This document shows, in pieces, positions 1 to 9,048 of a stretch of 64,000 bases of DNA. Position numbers and translations under genes: made by a program. The number at the start of each line of letters is the position of its first letter. Positions within the stretch are counted from its first letter, which is position 1. Origin of the DNA: Streptomyces flavofungini (GTDB taxonomy: Bacteria; Actinomycetota; Actinomycetes; Streptomycetales; Streptomycetaceae); contig NZ_BMVR01000002.1 in assembly GCF_014650815.1 (NCBI RefSeq), positions 62,001 through 126,000 of the forward strand, in the 5' to 3' direction. Below the pieces are notes generated by a model that was not told where the DNA came from, did no database searches, and saw only the letters and a list, made by a program, of their open reading frames with translations.

Positions 1-442
1 GGTCGACCGGGGGCAGCTCCGGGGGCTTGGCCGTCGTGCGCACGTCGTCGGGCAGGGCGTCCAGGTCCCCGTACGACGCGAGCACCCGCAGCCGCTCGAC
101 CTCGGTGCCGTCCGCCTCGAACTGCACCAGCGAGGCCTGCCCGGTGGACAGGCCGCGCCCGGTCCGCACGGTCTCGGTGCGGATGACGGCGGGGCCCGGG
201 TCGGACGCCGTCAGATAGTGCGCGGAGATCGTGAACGGGTCGGAGTGCGGCAGCGCGTGCGCGAGGGCGCGGCCGACGACGGCGAGGAGATAGCCGCCGT
301 TCACGGCGTTGACGATGGTCCAGCCCGCGGAGAGGTCGATGTCGTAGACGCCTGGCTCCCGCTGGGTGACCGCCGTGTCGCGGTCGAACTCGCTGTCTCC
401 GACGGTGGCGCGCACGGTGGGCGCCGCTGCTGTGTCAGCCAT
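1..442 (-). CDS. Thioesterase-like (hotdog) protein, 3' end cut by window edge
   Basis: The first 147 codons of a minus-strand gene are visible; the C-terminus lies beyond base 1. Translation starts MADTAAAPTVRATVGDSEFD and contains WTIVNAVNGGYLLAVVGRAL followed by DPFTISAHYLTASDPGPAV. The NGGYL..V..A stretch and the HYL segment match the N-terminal hotdog of TesB/thioesterase-like superfamily proteins that hydrolyse acyl-CoA. No signal peptide or membrane segment is seen, so it should be cytoplasmic. ATG was chosen at the point where the family homology begins. The acyl-chain preference cannot be told from this part, and the second hotdog with the catalytic residues is outside the window. 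Confidence 0.75.
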   Translation of the reverse strand, partial: MADTAAAPTVRATVGDSEFDRDTAVTQREPGVYDIDLSAGWTIVNAVNGGYLLAVVGRALAHALPHSDPFTISAHYLTASDPGPAVIRTETVRTGRGLSTGQASLVQFEADGTEVERLRVLASYGDLDALPDDVRTTAKPPELPPVD

Positions 443-467
443 GGCAGCAACGTACAACACGAAACTA

Positions 468-1142
468 CTAAGCGGTAGCTTTTTCTGGTTCCTCCGTCGC
501 CGAGGAACGGCGGTTCCACGCGCGCGGCGCCCGCCAGTGGTAGTGCATCGCGAGCAGCCGCAGCACGAACGCCGTGACGATGGCCAGCGCCGTCGTGATG
601 CCGTTCAGCACCTCGAAGCGGATCGACAGGGCGACGATGGTGGCGCCCACGATGGCGGGGACCGCGTACAGGTCACGGTCCCAGCGGACCAGCGACGGGA
701 CCTCGTTCGCGATGATGTCGCGCAGCACGCCGCCGCCGACCGCCGTGGCCAGGCCCAGCGTCGCCGACGCGGTCAGGCCGAGCCCGTAGTCGTACGCCTT
801 CGTGGTGCCCGTGACGCAGAACAGGCCGAGGCCCGCCGCGTCGAAGACGTTCACCGCGAACTGGGTGCGCTCGACCTGCGGGTGCAGGAAGAAGACGAGG
901 AGGGCGGCGAGCAGCGGGGTGAGGAAGTAGCCGAGGTCCGTGAAGGCCGCCGGGGGGACCGCGCCGATCACCAGGTCCCGGAACAGGCCGCCGCCGAGGG
1001 CCGTGACCTCGGCGAGTACGGCGATGCCGAAGACGTCGAAGTTCTTGCGTACGGCGAGGAGGGCGCCCGAGATCGCGAAGACGAAGATGCCGACGATGTC
1101 CAGTGCGTGCTGGACCCCCGGACTGAACAGTTCCTGAAGCAC
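468..1142 (-). CDS. Trimeric intracellular cation (TRIC/YicG-type) channel family protein
   Basis: A 224-residue membrane protein with about seven hydrophobic helices. Two similar halves each carry a glycine-rich kink: ALGGGLFRDLVIG in the first and AVGGGVLRDIIANEVP in the second, the hallmark of the TRIC/UPF0126 family. Bacterial members form trimeric K+-permeable channels in the cytoplasmic membrane. The frame is open further upstream, but a GTG at 1142-1140 preceded by GAGGGA at good spacing and followed directly by the first helix (HALDIVGIFVFAISGALLAV) is the better start; the upstream extension is low-complexity and Arg/Gly-rich. A charged C-terminal tail follows the last helix. It is probably a single transcription unit downstream of the oligopeptide operon terminator. 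Physiological ion and regulation are not evident. Confidence 0.85.
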   Translation of the reverse strand: MLQELFSPGVQHALDIVGIFVFAISGALLAVRKNFDVFGIAVLAEVTALGGGLFRDLVIGAVPPAAFTDLGYFLTPLLAALLVFFLHPQVERTQFAVNVFDAAGLGLFCVTGTTKAYDYGLGLTASATLGLATAVGGGVLRDIIANEVPSLVRWDRDLYAVPAIVGATIVALSIRFEVLNGITTALAIVTAFVLRLLAMHYHWRAPRAWNRRSSATEEPEKATA

Positions 1143-1196
1143 GCCGCATTGTCCCTCGCCCCGGGCGCACCCTCGCTCGCCGGCTCCGCCGAGCGC

Positions 1197-1289
1197 GTCC
1201 GCAAGCGCCGGACGGGCTGTTCCCCGCCCGTCCGTCCCGGAAAGGGAGCGGACGGGCGGGAGCATTCAGCCCGTCCGGCGTTTGCGGAC
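1197..1289. repeat. Nested inverted repeat, dispersed Streptomyces type; probable terminator
   Basis: The outer arms (1197-1219 and 1267-1289) pair over 23 bases with one mismatch and contain CAGCCCGTCCGGCG. A second stem made of CCCGCCCGTCC and GGACGGGCGGG lies inside. The right arm resembles a motif that recurs between genes in many Streptomyces genomes (recalled, not searched). It lies just after the oligopeptide-transporter operon and before the TRIC gene, so it most likely terminates the former. Confidence 0.7.
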
Positions 1290-1315
1290 GAGGCCGAAGG
1301 CCGATCGGCCCGAGG

Positions 1316-2665
1316 TCAGTCCTTGGTGACGTCGGTCGTCCCGGCCGCGGGCTCCTGCTTCTCCTCCGCCACGGCAGCGGACTTCTTCGCCGCGGGCGCA
1401 GACTCCTTCGCAGGCGCGGACTTCTCCGCCGCAGGCGCAGACTCCTTCGCAGGCGCGGACTTCTCCGCCGCAGGCGCAGACTCCTTCGCAGGCGCGGACT
1501 TCTCCGCACCCGCACCCTCGGCGCCAGCGGCTTCCACGCCAGCGGCTTCCGCGTCAGCGGTGTCCGCCGCCGTCGCCACGGTCACGACCTCGATGGCGTC
1601 TCGCGCCACGGAGAGCAGCTTCGTGTCCTCCGGCGCCTGGTCGGGCGCGTTCTCCGGGTGGTGGCAGGCCACCTGGTGCGCCGTTTCGAGGGCGATGAAC
1701 GGCGGCTCCTTGACCGCGCAGATCTCCGTGGCCTTCCAGCACCGCGTGTGGAAGCGGCACCCGCTGGGCGGGTCGATCGGCGAGGGCACGTCGCCGCGCA
1801 GCAGGATGCGCTCGCTCTTGACCCCGCGCCGCTTGGGGTCGGGCACGGGCACCGCGGACAGGAGCGCCTTGGTGTACGGGTGCATGGGCTTGGTGTACAA
1901 GTCCTTGCGGTCCGCGAGTTCGACGATCTTGCCGAGGTACATGACCGCGATGCGGTCGGACACGTGCCGGATGACCGACAGGTCGTGCGCGATGATCACG
2001 TAGGTGAGCCCGAGCTCGTCCTGCAGGTCGTCCAGGAGGTTGACCACCTGGGCCTGGATGGAGACGTCCAGGGCCGAGACCGGCTCGTCCGCCACGACCA
2101 GCTTGGGCTGCAGGGCGAGCGCCCGGGCGATGCCGATGCGCTGCCGCTGACCGCCGGAGAACTCGTGCGGGTAGCGGTTGTAGTGCTCGGGGCTGAGGCC
2201 GACCCGCTCCAGCATCCCCTGGACGGTCTTCTTGATGCCGCCCTCGGGGTTCACGCCCTGCAGCTTGAAGGGTGCCCCGACGATCGTGCCGATGGTGTGC
2301 CGGGGGTTCAGCGACGAGTACGGGTCCTGGAAGATCATCTGGACGTCGCGGCGCAGCGGCCGCATCTTCGCCGTGCCCAGGTGCGTGATGTCCGTACCCT
2401 CGAACTCCACCCGCCCGCTGGTCGGTTCAAGCAGCCGGGTGATGAGCCGGCCCATGGTCGACTTGCCGCAGCCGGACTCGCCGACGACGCCGAGGGTCTC
2501 ACCGGAGCGCACGTCGAAGCTGATCCCGTCGACGGCCTGGACGGCCGCGACCTGACGCTGGAGGAGCCCCTTCTTGATGGGGAAGTGCTTCACCAGGCCG
2601 TCGACCTTGAGGAGCACGTCCCGCTCGGAGTCCGGGGCGGGTTTCGCCTGCGCGGGGATGGTCAT
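1316..2665 (-). CDS. Oligopeptide ABC importer ATP-binding protein (OppF/DppF type) with repeat tail
   Basis: One of two ATPases that drive peptide uptake at the inner face of the membrane. Visible motifs are Walker [10 protein letters not shown], signature [14 protein letters not shown], Walker [13 protein letters not shown], and the oligopeptide-specific C-terminal motif [18 protein letters not shown] at 2665 has AAGGACCAGGAC upstream and begins [16 protein letters not shown]. The gene is the last of a five-gene operon, 11 bases after the OppD-type ATPase. At 449 residues it is about 90-100 longer than usual. The extra tail after the HPY motif is Ala/Glu/Lys/Ser/Pro-rich and includes three copies of a 13-residue repeat. 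The tail is not needed for ATPase function in the family and its role is unknown. Confidence 0.9.
   Translation of the reverse strand: MTIPAQAKPAPDSERDVLLKVDGLVKHFPIKKGLLQRQVAAVQAVDGISFDVRSGETLGVVGESGCGKSTMGRLITRLLEPTSGRVEFEGTDITHLGTAKMRPLRRDVQMIFQDPYSSLNPRHTIGTIVGAPFKLQGVNPEGGIKKTVQGMLERVGLSPEHYNRYPHEFSGGQRQRIGIARALALQPKLVVADEPVSALDVSIQAQVVNLLDDLQDELGLTYVIIAHDLSVIRHVSDRIAVMYLGKIVELADRKDLYTKPMHPYTKALLSAVPVPDPKRRGVKSERILLRGDVPSPIDPPSGCRFHTRCWKATEICAVKEPPFIALETAHQVACHHPENAPDQAPEDTKLLSVARDAIEVVTVATAADTADAEAAGVEAAGAEGAGAEKSAPAKESAPAAEKSAPAKESAPAAEKSAPAKESAPAAKKSAAVAEEKQEPAAGTTDVTKD
1392..1508 (-). repeat. Three 39-bp tandem repeats inside the OppF-type gene
   Basis: Units start at 1392, 1431 and 1470 and are nearly identical at the DNA level. 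Each encodes 13 residues, [13 protein letters not shown] in the minus frame. Because the unit is a multiple of three, copy-number change by slippage would keep the frame. Degenerate half-units flank the array. Confidence 0.95.
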
Positions 2666-2676
2666 GTCCTGGTCCT

Positions 2677-3819
2677 TCACAGCTTCGGCGCAATCTCTTC
2701 GGTCCAGATCCGGGTGCGCTCCTCGCGCGACATGTGGCAGGCCGAGTAGTGCCCGGAGCCGACGAGGCTCAGCTCGGGGCGCTCGGTGCGCGTGATCTGG
2801 TCCTTGGGCACGTCGGCGTACGGGCAGCGCGGGTTGAAGGCGCAGCCGCTCGGCAGGTTGATGAGGCTGGGCGGGGAGCCCTTGACCGGCACGAGGCGCT
2901 CGGTCTCCTCGCGGTCGATGCGCGGCATCGAGCCGAGCAGGCCCCAGGTGTAGGGGTGCTGGGGCTCGTAGAAGACCTGCTGCGCGGAGCCGCGCTCGAC
3001 GCACCGGCCGCCGTACATCACGAGCAGCTCGTCGGCCATCTCCGCCACCACGCCCAGGTCGTGGGTGATCATGATGACCGCGGAGCCGAACTCCTTCTGC
3101 AGGTCCCGGATCAGGTCCAGGATCTGCGCCTGCACCGTCACGTCGAGGGCCGTGGTCGGCTCGTCGGCGATCAGGAGCTCGGGGTTGTTGACGAGCGCCA
3201 TGGCGATCATCGCACGCTGCCGCATGCCGCCGGAGAACTCGTGCGGGTAGGAGTCGACGCGCTTGTCGGGCTGCGGGATGCCGACCCGGTCGAGCATGTC
3301 GATGGCGTGCTTGCGCGCCGCCTTCTTGTCGACGTTGTTGTGGACCCGGTACGCCTCGATGATCTGCTTGCCGATCGAGTAGTACGGGTGCAGCGCCGAC
3401 AGCGGGTCCTGGAAGATCATCGCCATCTCGCGGCCGCGGAGCTTGCGCACCTCGTCCGCGGGGGCGCTGAGCAGCTCGGTGCCGTTCAGCCAGATCTCGC
3501 CGGAGAGCTGCGCCTTGCGGCGGCCGTACTGCCCGGCGGTGTGCAGGCCGAGGATGCCGAGCGAGGTGACCGACTTGCCGGAACCGGACTCGCCGACGAT
3601 GCCGAGGGTGCGGCCCTTCTCCAGGCTGAAGCTGAGCCCGTCGACGGACTTGACCAGGCCGTCGTCGGTCGGGAAGTGCACCTTGAGGTCGCGCACCTCA
3701 AGGAAGGCGGAGGGAGCGGGCGAGCCGGAGACGACTTCGCCGACGGCCGTGCCGGTCTTCGACACCGTGGCCTGCGCGCCGCCCTCGGGCGCCGCTCCGC
3801 TCTTGGACAGTTCGGTCAT
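2677..3819 (-). CDS. Oligopeptide ABC importer ATP-binding protein (OppD/DppD type)
   Basis: The second ATPase of the peptide importer, 380 residues. It has Walker [17 protein letters not shown], signature [14 protein letters not shown], Walker [13 protein letters not shown], the switch His in [11 protein letters not shown], and the C-terminal [11 protein letters not shown] motif typical of the OppD/DppD group. The start ATG at 3819 overlaps the TGA of the upstream permease (ATGA), indicating translational coupling. About 50 Ala/Gly/Ser/Thr-rich residues precede the ABC domain (which begins [16 protein letters not shown]), a common feature of the Streptomyces versions. Together with OppF-, OppB-, OppC- and OppA-like neighbours it forms a complete importer. 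Confidence 0.92.
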   Translation of the reverse strand: MTELSKSGAAPEGGAQATVSKTGTAVGEVVSGSPAPSAFLEVRDLKVHFPTDDGLVKSVDGLSFSLEKGRTLGIVGESGSGKSVTSLGILGLHTAGQYGRRKAQLSGEIWLNGTELLSAPADEVRKLRGREMAMIFQDPLSALHPYYSIGKQIIEAYRVHNNVDKKAARKHAIDMLDRVGIPQPDKRVDSYPHEFSGGMRQRAMIAMALVNNPELLIADEPTTALDVTVQAQILDLIRDLQKEFGSAVIMITHDLGVVAEMADELLVMYGGRCVERGSAQQVFYEPQHPYTWGLLGSMPRIDREETERLVPVKGSPPSLINLPSGCAFNPRCPYADVPKDQITRTERPELSLVGSGHYSACHMSREERTRIWTEEIAPKL

Positions 3820-4817
3820 CCCAGCCTCACTCGCGGGTCGATGACGGCGTACAGAAGGTCGACGACGAGGTTGGCCACGGCGATCGCGAGGGCCGCACAC
3901 AGGGTGACGCCGAGGATCACGGGCAGGTCCTTGCTGCTGATGGCCCTGACCGCTTCCAGGCCGAGGCCCGGAAGGTTGAAGGTGGACTCGGTGAGCACGG
4001 CGCCGCCCATGAGCACGCCGAGGTCGAGTCCGAAGACGGTGAGGATCGGCGTCATCGCGGAGCGCAGCGCGTGTCTGCGGATCACGACGGCTTCGCCGAG
4101 GCCCTTGGCGCGCGCGGTGCGGATGTAGTCCTCGCCCAGCACTTCCAGCATGGTGGCGCGGGTGAGGCGGGCGTACATCGCGGCGTTCAGGAAGGCGAGC
4201 ACGACCCAGGGCAGGATCAGTGTCTCGAACCAGACGTCGATGGAGTCGTCGGTACTGAGGCTGTCGGCGATCTTCACCCAGCCCAGGTTGTGGACGAAGA
4301 CACCCATCGCGATCATGCCGGTGAAGAAGACGGGGAGCGAGACGCCGCCGAGGGCGGTGGTCATCGCGGCACGGTCCCAGATGGTGCCCCGCTTGAGCGC
4401 GGAGATCACACCGGTGAGGACACCGGCGCCGAGCCACAGCACACAGGCACCGGCGGCGAGCGCGGCGGTGACGGGCAGGGCGTCCTTGAGGGTCTCCCAG
4501 ACGGGGGCCTCGGTACGGAAGGAGTAGCCGAAGCACGGCGCCGGGCAGTGGGTGACGTCACTGCCGTTGGCGTAGTCGCGGCCCATCGGGATGCCCTTGA
4601 CGAAGTCCCAGAACTGCACGAGCAGCGGGTCGTCGAGGCCCAGTTTGGTCCGGATGCCTTCGAGCTGCTCGGCTCCGGACGCCTTGCCGGCGAAGAGGAC
4701 GGCGATGTCCTGTCCCGCCCACTTGGGCAGCATGAAGAAGACGGTGAAGGTCGCGAGCAGTACGACCAGCACCATGATGATTACGGCGATCAGGCGCCGG
4801 ATGAGATAAGCAAGCAC
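3816..4817 (-). CDS. Oligopeptide ABC importer permease (OppB/DppB type)
   Basis: A 333-residue membrane permease. The N-terminus (LAYLIRRLIAVIIMVLVVLL, after the initiator) is the classic first helix of OppB/DppB proteins. A long periplasm-equivalent loop follows, then the binding-protein-dependent transport domain, including the coupling motif EVLGEDYIRTARAKGLGEA, which contacts the ATPases. Translation starts at GTG 4817. The frame ends inside the start of the next ATPase gene, a 4-base overlap. The gap to the upstream binding-protein gene is 163 bases, enough for processing or an internal terminator/promoter. The pairing with a DppC-type permease at the front of the operon is an unusual gene order but is seen in actinobacteria. 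Confidence 0.92.
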   Translation of the reverse strand: MLAYLIRRLIAVIIMVLVVLLATFTVFFMLPKWAGQDIAVLFAGKASGAEQLEGIRTKLGLDDPLLVQFWDFVKGIPMGRDYANGSDVTHCPAPCFGYSFRTEAPVWETLKDALPVTAALAAGACVLWLGAGVLTGVISALKRGTIWDRAAMTTALGGVSLPVFFTGMIAMGVFVHNLGWVKIADSLSTDDSIDVWFETLILPWVVLAFLNAAMYARLTRATMLEVLGEDYIRTARAKGLGEAVVIRRHALRSAMTPILTVFGLDLGVLMGGAVLTESTFNLPGLGLEAVRAISSKDLPVILGVTLCAALAIAVANLVVDLLYAVIDPRVRLG

Positions 4818-4980
4818 TGTGCGCGGCCCGGCGGTGGCCCGGTACCCCCTCGTGAGGGGCTCCGGTCACCGCCCGGGGCCATCACCTGCCCTTCGGACTG
4901 GCGGGATGCGGCGGTGGCGTGACGGTCGGTCAAGAGCGGTCGCCGCGGCGGGATTTCACCCGCCGCGGCGGCACGCGGTG

Positions 4981-6756
4981 TTACTTCTTCTCGTTGATGC
5001 CGAGCGAGACGTAGTCGTACCGGCCGTTGAACGCGTCGGACATGTACGCGTTCGTCAGCCGCGGACCGCGCCAGGTGATGTTCTTCTCGTACAGGAAGGG
5101 CATCCAGTCGGCCTGGTCGAGGATCCGCTTGTCGAGCTTCTTGTAGATCTCACCGGCCTTGACCGGGTCGGTCTCGGCGATCGCCTGGTCGAAGAGCCCG
5201 TCGATCTTCTTGTCCTTGATCTGGGACTCGTTGTAGTTACCGGTCTCGGCGAGGAAGCGGCTGTCGAACAGCGGCTGCGCGTAGCCCTGGCCGGAGGGGA
5301 AGTCCGGGCCCCAGCCGCTCATCTGCATGCTGTAGCCGCGCTTCTTCACCACGGACGGCGAACCGGTGATGCTGGAGGAGTCCGCACCGTCGAGGGTCTC
5401 GACGGAGAGGTTGATGTTGACCTTCTTCAGCTGCGCCTGCAGCGCCTCGGCGGTGTCCTCCTCGCCCGGGTTGTTGTTACGGGCGGTGATCTTGGCGCTG
5501 AAGCCGTCAGGCTTGCCGCACTTCTTCAGCTCGTCCTTGGCCTTGGCCGGGTCCGGCTTGCCCTCACGCTTGAGCAGGCCGTACGGGTCGTAGTCGCTGT
5601 AGCCCGGGATCGCCTTCGGGAAGGTGCTGTTGGCGATGTCACCGGCCGCGAGCTTGCCGCCGCGGGTCTGCTGCAGGGCCGCGAAGTCCGTGCCGTAGAA
5701 GACGGCCTTGCGGCAGTGCACGTTGTCGAACGGCTTCGCGGTGTGGATCAGCGCGACGTAGCGCACGAAGGACGTGTGCATGTTGTCGATGCTGTCGCGG
5801 TGGTCCTGGATCGCGGTGACGCGGCCGGACTGGGTCATGCCGGTGCCGTTGAGGTCGACGTCGTAGTCGCCGGCCATCAGGCGCTTGTCGTTCTCCTCCA
5901 GGTTGGCGGAGATCGTCACGTCGACCTTGTCGGGAAGGGCGGCGCGGATCGGGTCCGAGGCCTTCTTCCACTTGTCGTTGCGGACCAGGACGATCTTCTT
6001 GCCCGGCTTGTACTGCGAGAACTTGTACGGGCCCGCGGAGAACGGCCGCTGGGTGTACTTGGCCTTGGTGTCCTTGGCCGCCTTCACCGGCGAGCCGGAC
6101 GGCATGGCCAGGAACTGCTCGAAGTCACCGTTGGGCTTCGGCAGCTTGAAGATGATGGTCTTGTCGTCGGGCGTCTCGATCGCCTTCAGGCCGAGCTTGT
6201 CCTTGGACGAGTCCTTGTAGGGGCCCTTGTACTCGCCCTTGGGGTCGAGCGCCTTCATCAGGTACTGCGGGCCACCGGTGATGGTGTCCGTCGCCCAGAT
6301 GCGCTCGATGCCGTACTTGACGTCCTTGGAGGTCAGCGGCGAGCCGTCCTCCCAGGTGACGCCGTCGCGCAGCGTGTACGTGTAGGTCTTGCCGCCGTCC
6401 GAGATCTTGCCGTTGGCCTCGGCGAGGTCCGGGACCAGCTTGGTGCCGGCCTTGCCCGCCTTGGTGTCGTACGACACCAGCTGACGGGTGTAGAAGCGCA
6501 TGAAGTCCCAGGACATGCCGTAGTAGGCACGCTGCGGGTCGGCCGAGTCCAGGTCCTGCTTTCCGACCATGCGCAGGGTGCCGCCGGCCTTCTTGGACGG
6601 GTTGGCGACCTTGTTCAGGGCCGCGTTGTAGCCGGCCCCCTTGCCGTCGCCGTCACCGTCACCGTCGCCGCCGCCGCACGCGGTGGTGGTCACCAGCGCC
6701 GCGACGACGAGGGCCGCACCAGCGGTGAGCCGTCGTTTCGAGGAAACTGTGGGCAT
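4981..6756 (-). CDS. Oligopeptide-binding lipoprotein (extracellular solute-binding family 5)
   Basis: A 591-residue peptide-binding protein anchored outside the cell. The N-terminus MPTVSSKRRLTAGAALVVAA continues to a hydrophobic run and Cys27 (TTTACGGG), a lipobox-type lipidation site, followed by a Gly/Asp linker. Family 5 hallmarks follow: YTYTLRDGVTWEDGSPLTSKDVKYGIER and, later, RPFSAGPYKFSQYKPG (partial quotes of one region each). ATG 6756 lies 10 bases after GGAGG; a TTG three codons upstream sits directly on that ribosome site and is rejected. It is the second gene of the operon, after the OppC-type permease. Ligand range is unknown; peptides are inferred from the family and operon. 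A BldK-like signalling role is possible but not shown. Confidence 0.92.
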   Translation of the reverse strand: MPTVSSKRRLTAGAALVVAALVTTTACGGGDGDGDGDGKGAGYNAALNKVANPSKKAGGTLRMVGKQDLDSADPQRAYYGMSWDFMRFYTRQLVSYDTKAGKAGTKLVPDLAEANGKISDGGKTYTYTLRDGVTWEDGSPLTSKDVKYGIERIWATDTITGGPQYLMKALDPKGEYKGPYKDSSKDKLGLKAIETPDDKTIIFKLPKPNGDFEQFLAMPSGSPVKAAKDTKAKYTQRPFSAGPYKFSQYKPGKKIVLVRNDKWKKASDPIRAALPDKVDVTISANLEENDKRLMAGDYDVDLNGTGMTQSGRVTAIQDHRDSIDNMHTSFVRYVALIHTAKPFDNVHCRKAVFYGTDFAALQQTRGGKLAAGDIANSTFPKAIPGYSDYDPYGLLKREGKPDPAKAKDELKKCGKPDGFSAKITARNNNPGEEDTAEALQAQLKKVNINLSVETLDGADSSSITGSPSVVKKRGYSMQMSGWGPDFPSGQGYAQPLFDSRFLAETGNYNESQIKDKKIDGLFDQAIAETDPVKAGEIYKKLDKRILDQADWMPFLYEKNITWRGPRLTNAYMSDAFNGRYDYVSLGINEKK

Positions 6757-6859
6757 TTGTCGCAAACCTCCGAGATTCGCGGTCCCTGGCCATGAGCTGC
6801 CTGAGAACCATGGAAAGAGCCACCTGACTGCGGCAGGGGCAAGTCAGTTGGGGACTGCT

Positions 6860-7864
6860 TTAGCGGGTTCCCTTGGGGTCGAGCGCGTCGCGCAGACCGT
6901 CCCCGAAGAGGTTGAAGGCGAGCACCGTGATGAAGATCGTCACGCCGGGGAAAACCATGAACATCGGATCGTGCTCGTACGTCTCCAGGGCGTCGCGGAG
7001 CATCCCGCCCCAGGAGGCGGTCGGCGGCTTGACGCCGGCGCCCAGGAAGCTGAGGGCGGCCTCGGTGAGGATGTTGGTCGGGATCATCAGCGTCGCGTAG
7101 ACGGTGATGGGGGCGACCAGGTTGGGCAGCAGCTCCTTGAAGAGGATGTGGCGTCGGCCGCCGCCGAGGCTGCGGGCCGCCTCGACGTACTCGCGTTCAC
7201 GGAGGCTGAGCGTCTGGCCGCGGACGATCCGGCCGACGTAGGGCCAGCCGAAGAAGCCGATCACCAGGATCAGGATCGCCACCCGGACGCTCGTGCCCTG
7301 CAGGCCGAGCAGGTCGTCCGGGAGCACGGAGACCAGGGAGATGATGAAGAGCAGCTGCGGGAAGGACAGCAGCACGTCCATCACGCGGCTGATCAGCGCG
7401 TCGACCCAGCCGCCGAAGTAACCGGCGATGATGCCGAAGAGCGTGCCCAGGACCACCGCGACCACGGCGGCCAGGAACGCCACGAGCAGCGAGATCCGCG
7501 CGCCGTAGACGATCCGGCTGAACACGTCGCGGCCCTTGTTGGGCTCGACGCCGAACAGGAAGTCGCTGCTCACGCCGCCCAGCGAGCCCGTGGGCAGGTT
7601 GGTCAGCGGATCCAGCTTGTCCTGGTGGAAGTCGTTCGGCGGGTGGCCGAGGACGCTGACGATCAGGGGCGCGAAGACCGCGACCAGGACCAGGACCAGC
7701 ACGGTGATACCGCCGGCCAGGGCGACCTTGTCCCGCTTCAGTCGGTTCCAGGCGATCTGCTTGAGCGACCGCCCCTCGACCTTCTTCACCCCCGCACCAG
7801 CTGCGGAAGCGACATCCTCAGTCGGTTTCGCGTCCGCAGGTGTGTCATGCAATGGCGCCGTCAT
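6860..7864 (-). CDS. Oligopeptide ABC importer permease (OppC/DppC type)
   Basis: First gene of the five-gene importer operon, 334 residues. A cytoplasmic N-terminus (MTAPLHDTPADAKPTED) precedes the conserved SLKQIAWNRLKRDKVALAG segment and the first helix, the usual N-terminal layout of OppC/DppC permeases. Five further helices and the ATPase-coupling segment (LREREYVEAARSLGGGRRHI) follow. ATG 7864 is preceded by GAGAGGGG; the frame extends further upstream but without homology. The gap to the binding-protein gene is 103 bases. It partners the OppB-type permease encoded at 3816-4817. Confidence 0.92.
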   Translation of the reverse strand: MTAPLHDTPADAKPTEDVASAAGAGVKKVEGRSLKQIAWNRLKRDKVALAGGITVLVLVLVAVFAPLIVSVLGHPPNDFHQDKLDPLTNLPTGSLGGVSSDFLFGVEPNKGRDVFSRIVYGARISLLVAFLAAVVAVVLGTLFGIIAGYFGGWVDALISRVMDVLLSFPQLLFIISLVSVLPDDLLGLQGTSVRVAILILVIGFFGWPYVGRIVRGQTLSLREREYVEAARSLGGGRRHILFKELLPNLVAPITVYATLMIPTNILTEAALSFLGAGVKPPTASWGGMLRDALETYEHDPMFMVFPGVTIFITVLAFNLFGDGLRDALDPKGTR

Positions 7865-8232
7865 CGTGGCAGGGACCCCTCTCAACCGGCGGTGACCGGC
7901 CCGCACTTGCCGCTGTAGCGACGTGATCGTCCGTCGTACACAGGGGCGAAGGCCCCTTGGAGCGGGAGTCTTCAACGGGGTCGTGATCTGTTACCAGACT
8001 TGTCGGGGAATGGATGCGCAACCGTGATGCTGATCGAGGTGTTCCGTTATCCGGACGAGGCTGAACGCCGGGCGAACGCGGGGCACTTCAGGGTCAAGGC
8101 GCCACAGGAGTCCATACCGTCACTCAGGTGCCATTAGTGGACATCGCCCGCGTCAGTGCTGCTCAGCTCGCTCCCGGGCGGCGAAATCCGGACGCTGTCC
8201 AGATCAGTGCGGTGGGGTTTGCGGTGATGTGG
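7865..8232. other. Intergenic region upstream of the oligopeptide operon
   Basis: This 368-base stretch separates the importer operon from the first SseB-like gene; both read leftward. It has no convincing coding sequence and must hold the operon promoter and the terminator of the SseB-like gene. A pocket at about 7990-8030 is less G+C-rich than its surroundings and is the likeliest promoter site, but no clean -35/-10 pair could be fixed. Confidence 0.4.
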
Positions 8233-9048
8233 TCAGTACGGGGCGGGATAGCCGTATCCGCCCGCGGCGGGGGCCGGGGCCGCCTGCGCGTCGCGGTCGT
8301 AGAACGGGCGGGCGTTGGCGCGCAGCCACATCGCCACCGGGTCGTGCGGGTCGGCCATCGCGACCGTGGAGACCGGCAGGCCCTCGGGAACGGCGCCGAT
8401 GGACTGCTGCATCATCGCGCGGACCGTGTCGACGGCGCCCGGTGAGGTGTCGTACACGTCCAGGCCGATGGCCAGGTACGGAGCGCCGAGGGCGGGTTGC
8501 ACCCAGGCGCGGCGCAGCGAGCGGACCGTGGGGGTGCGGTGGGCGTTCTGGCTCAGCAGGGCGTAGAACTGCGGGAGCTCGATGGCCGGGTCGGTCAGGC
8601 GCAGGGGTCCCGCGGGCTGGAGGTCCAGGCCGCTGGCGATGCGCCGCAGGTCCAGCCAGGGGATGCCGACGCCGCCGCCCGGGGCATGCGGATTCAGCCA
8701 CAGGCCGTAGTGGTCGGGGTAGAGGGCGCGGGCCGCGTCGAGGCCGCCGAGGACCTCGTAGCCGCGGTTCCAGCCGCTGGCGGAGAGCTCCTGGGCGGAG
8801 GTCACGCAGGGGGCGTAGCCGAGGCCGTCGACCTCCATGTTGCCGTACTGCGCGTCGGGGGAGCCCGACTGGCCGTGCCAGAGCAGCATCCACACCTGGC
8901 CGTCGGCGACGGCTCCGAGCAGCGCCTCGTACGCGTCGTAGCGCCCCGGCGCCACCTGGCGCAGCATGTGCTCGACGTTTCCCCAAGCTCGCGGGCGCGC
9001 TCGAACAGGGGAGGCCCCGTCGCCCGCGGCCGTGCCCGACGCACTCAC
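8233..9048 (-). CDS. SseB-like protein (enhanced serine sensitivity family), with repeat-derived insert
   Basis: A 271-residue cytoplasmic protein of the SseB type. It shows YEALLGAVADGQVWMLLWHG near the N-terminus, MEVDGLGYAPCVTSAQELSA in the first domain, and a C-terminal half ending MWLRANARPFYDRD, close to the paralogue encoded at 9320-10243 (DWLRAHVRPFYASH). The start is GTG 9048, eight bases after AAGGGG and giving VSASGTAAG, a typical N-terminus for Streptomyces members as recalled; the frame also opens six codons earlier. Residues 10-24 are encoded by a dispersed palindrome and look like an insertion. The biochemical function is unknown; the family name comes from an E. coli gene whose overexpression raised serine sensitivity. 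The nearby glycine/serine genes make a link plausible. Confidence 0.75.
   Translation of the reverse strand: MSASGTAAGDGASPVRARPRAWGNVEHMLRQVAPGRYDAYEALLGAVADGQVWMLLWHGQSGSPDAQYGNMEVDGLGYAPCVTSAQELSASGWNRGYEVLGGLDAARALYPDHYGLWLNPHAPGGGVGIPWLDLRRIASGLDLQPAGPLRLTDPAIELPQFYALLSQNAHRTPTVRSLRRAWVQPALGAPYLAIGLDVYDTSPGAVDTVRAMMQQSIGAVPEGLPVSTVAMADPHDPVAMWLRANARPFYDRDAQAAPAPAAGGYGYPAPY
8979..9018. repeat. Dispersed Streptomyces palindromic element inside an SseB-like gene
   Basis: The plus strand reads CCCCAAGCTCGCGGGCGCGC followed by TCGAACAGGGGAGGCCCC. This resembles the short repeated palindrome of the form CCCCCAAGCTCTCGG...CTCGAGCAGGGGG scattered between genes in Streptomyces (recalled pattern). 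Here it is in frame within the first 25 codons and adds roughly 14 residues (GDGASPVRARPRAWG). Confidence 0.65.

Noticed and set aside
366-2003. A long plus-strand open frame across the TRIC and OppF genes
   Set aside because: It is antisense to two well-supported genes, has Arg/Asp/Gly-rich composition without domains, and arises from high G+C codon bias.
1197-8232. A CRISPR array or tRNA gene
   Set aside because: Inverted and tandem repeats here are either terminators or in-frame coding repeats; no regular spacer-repeat pattern and no cloverleaf was found here or elsewhere in the window.
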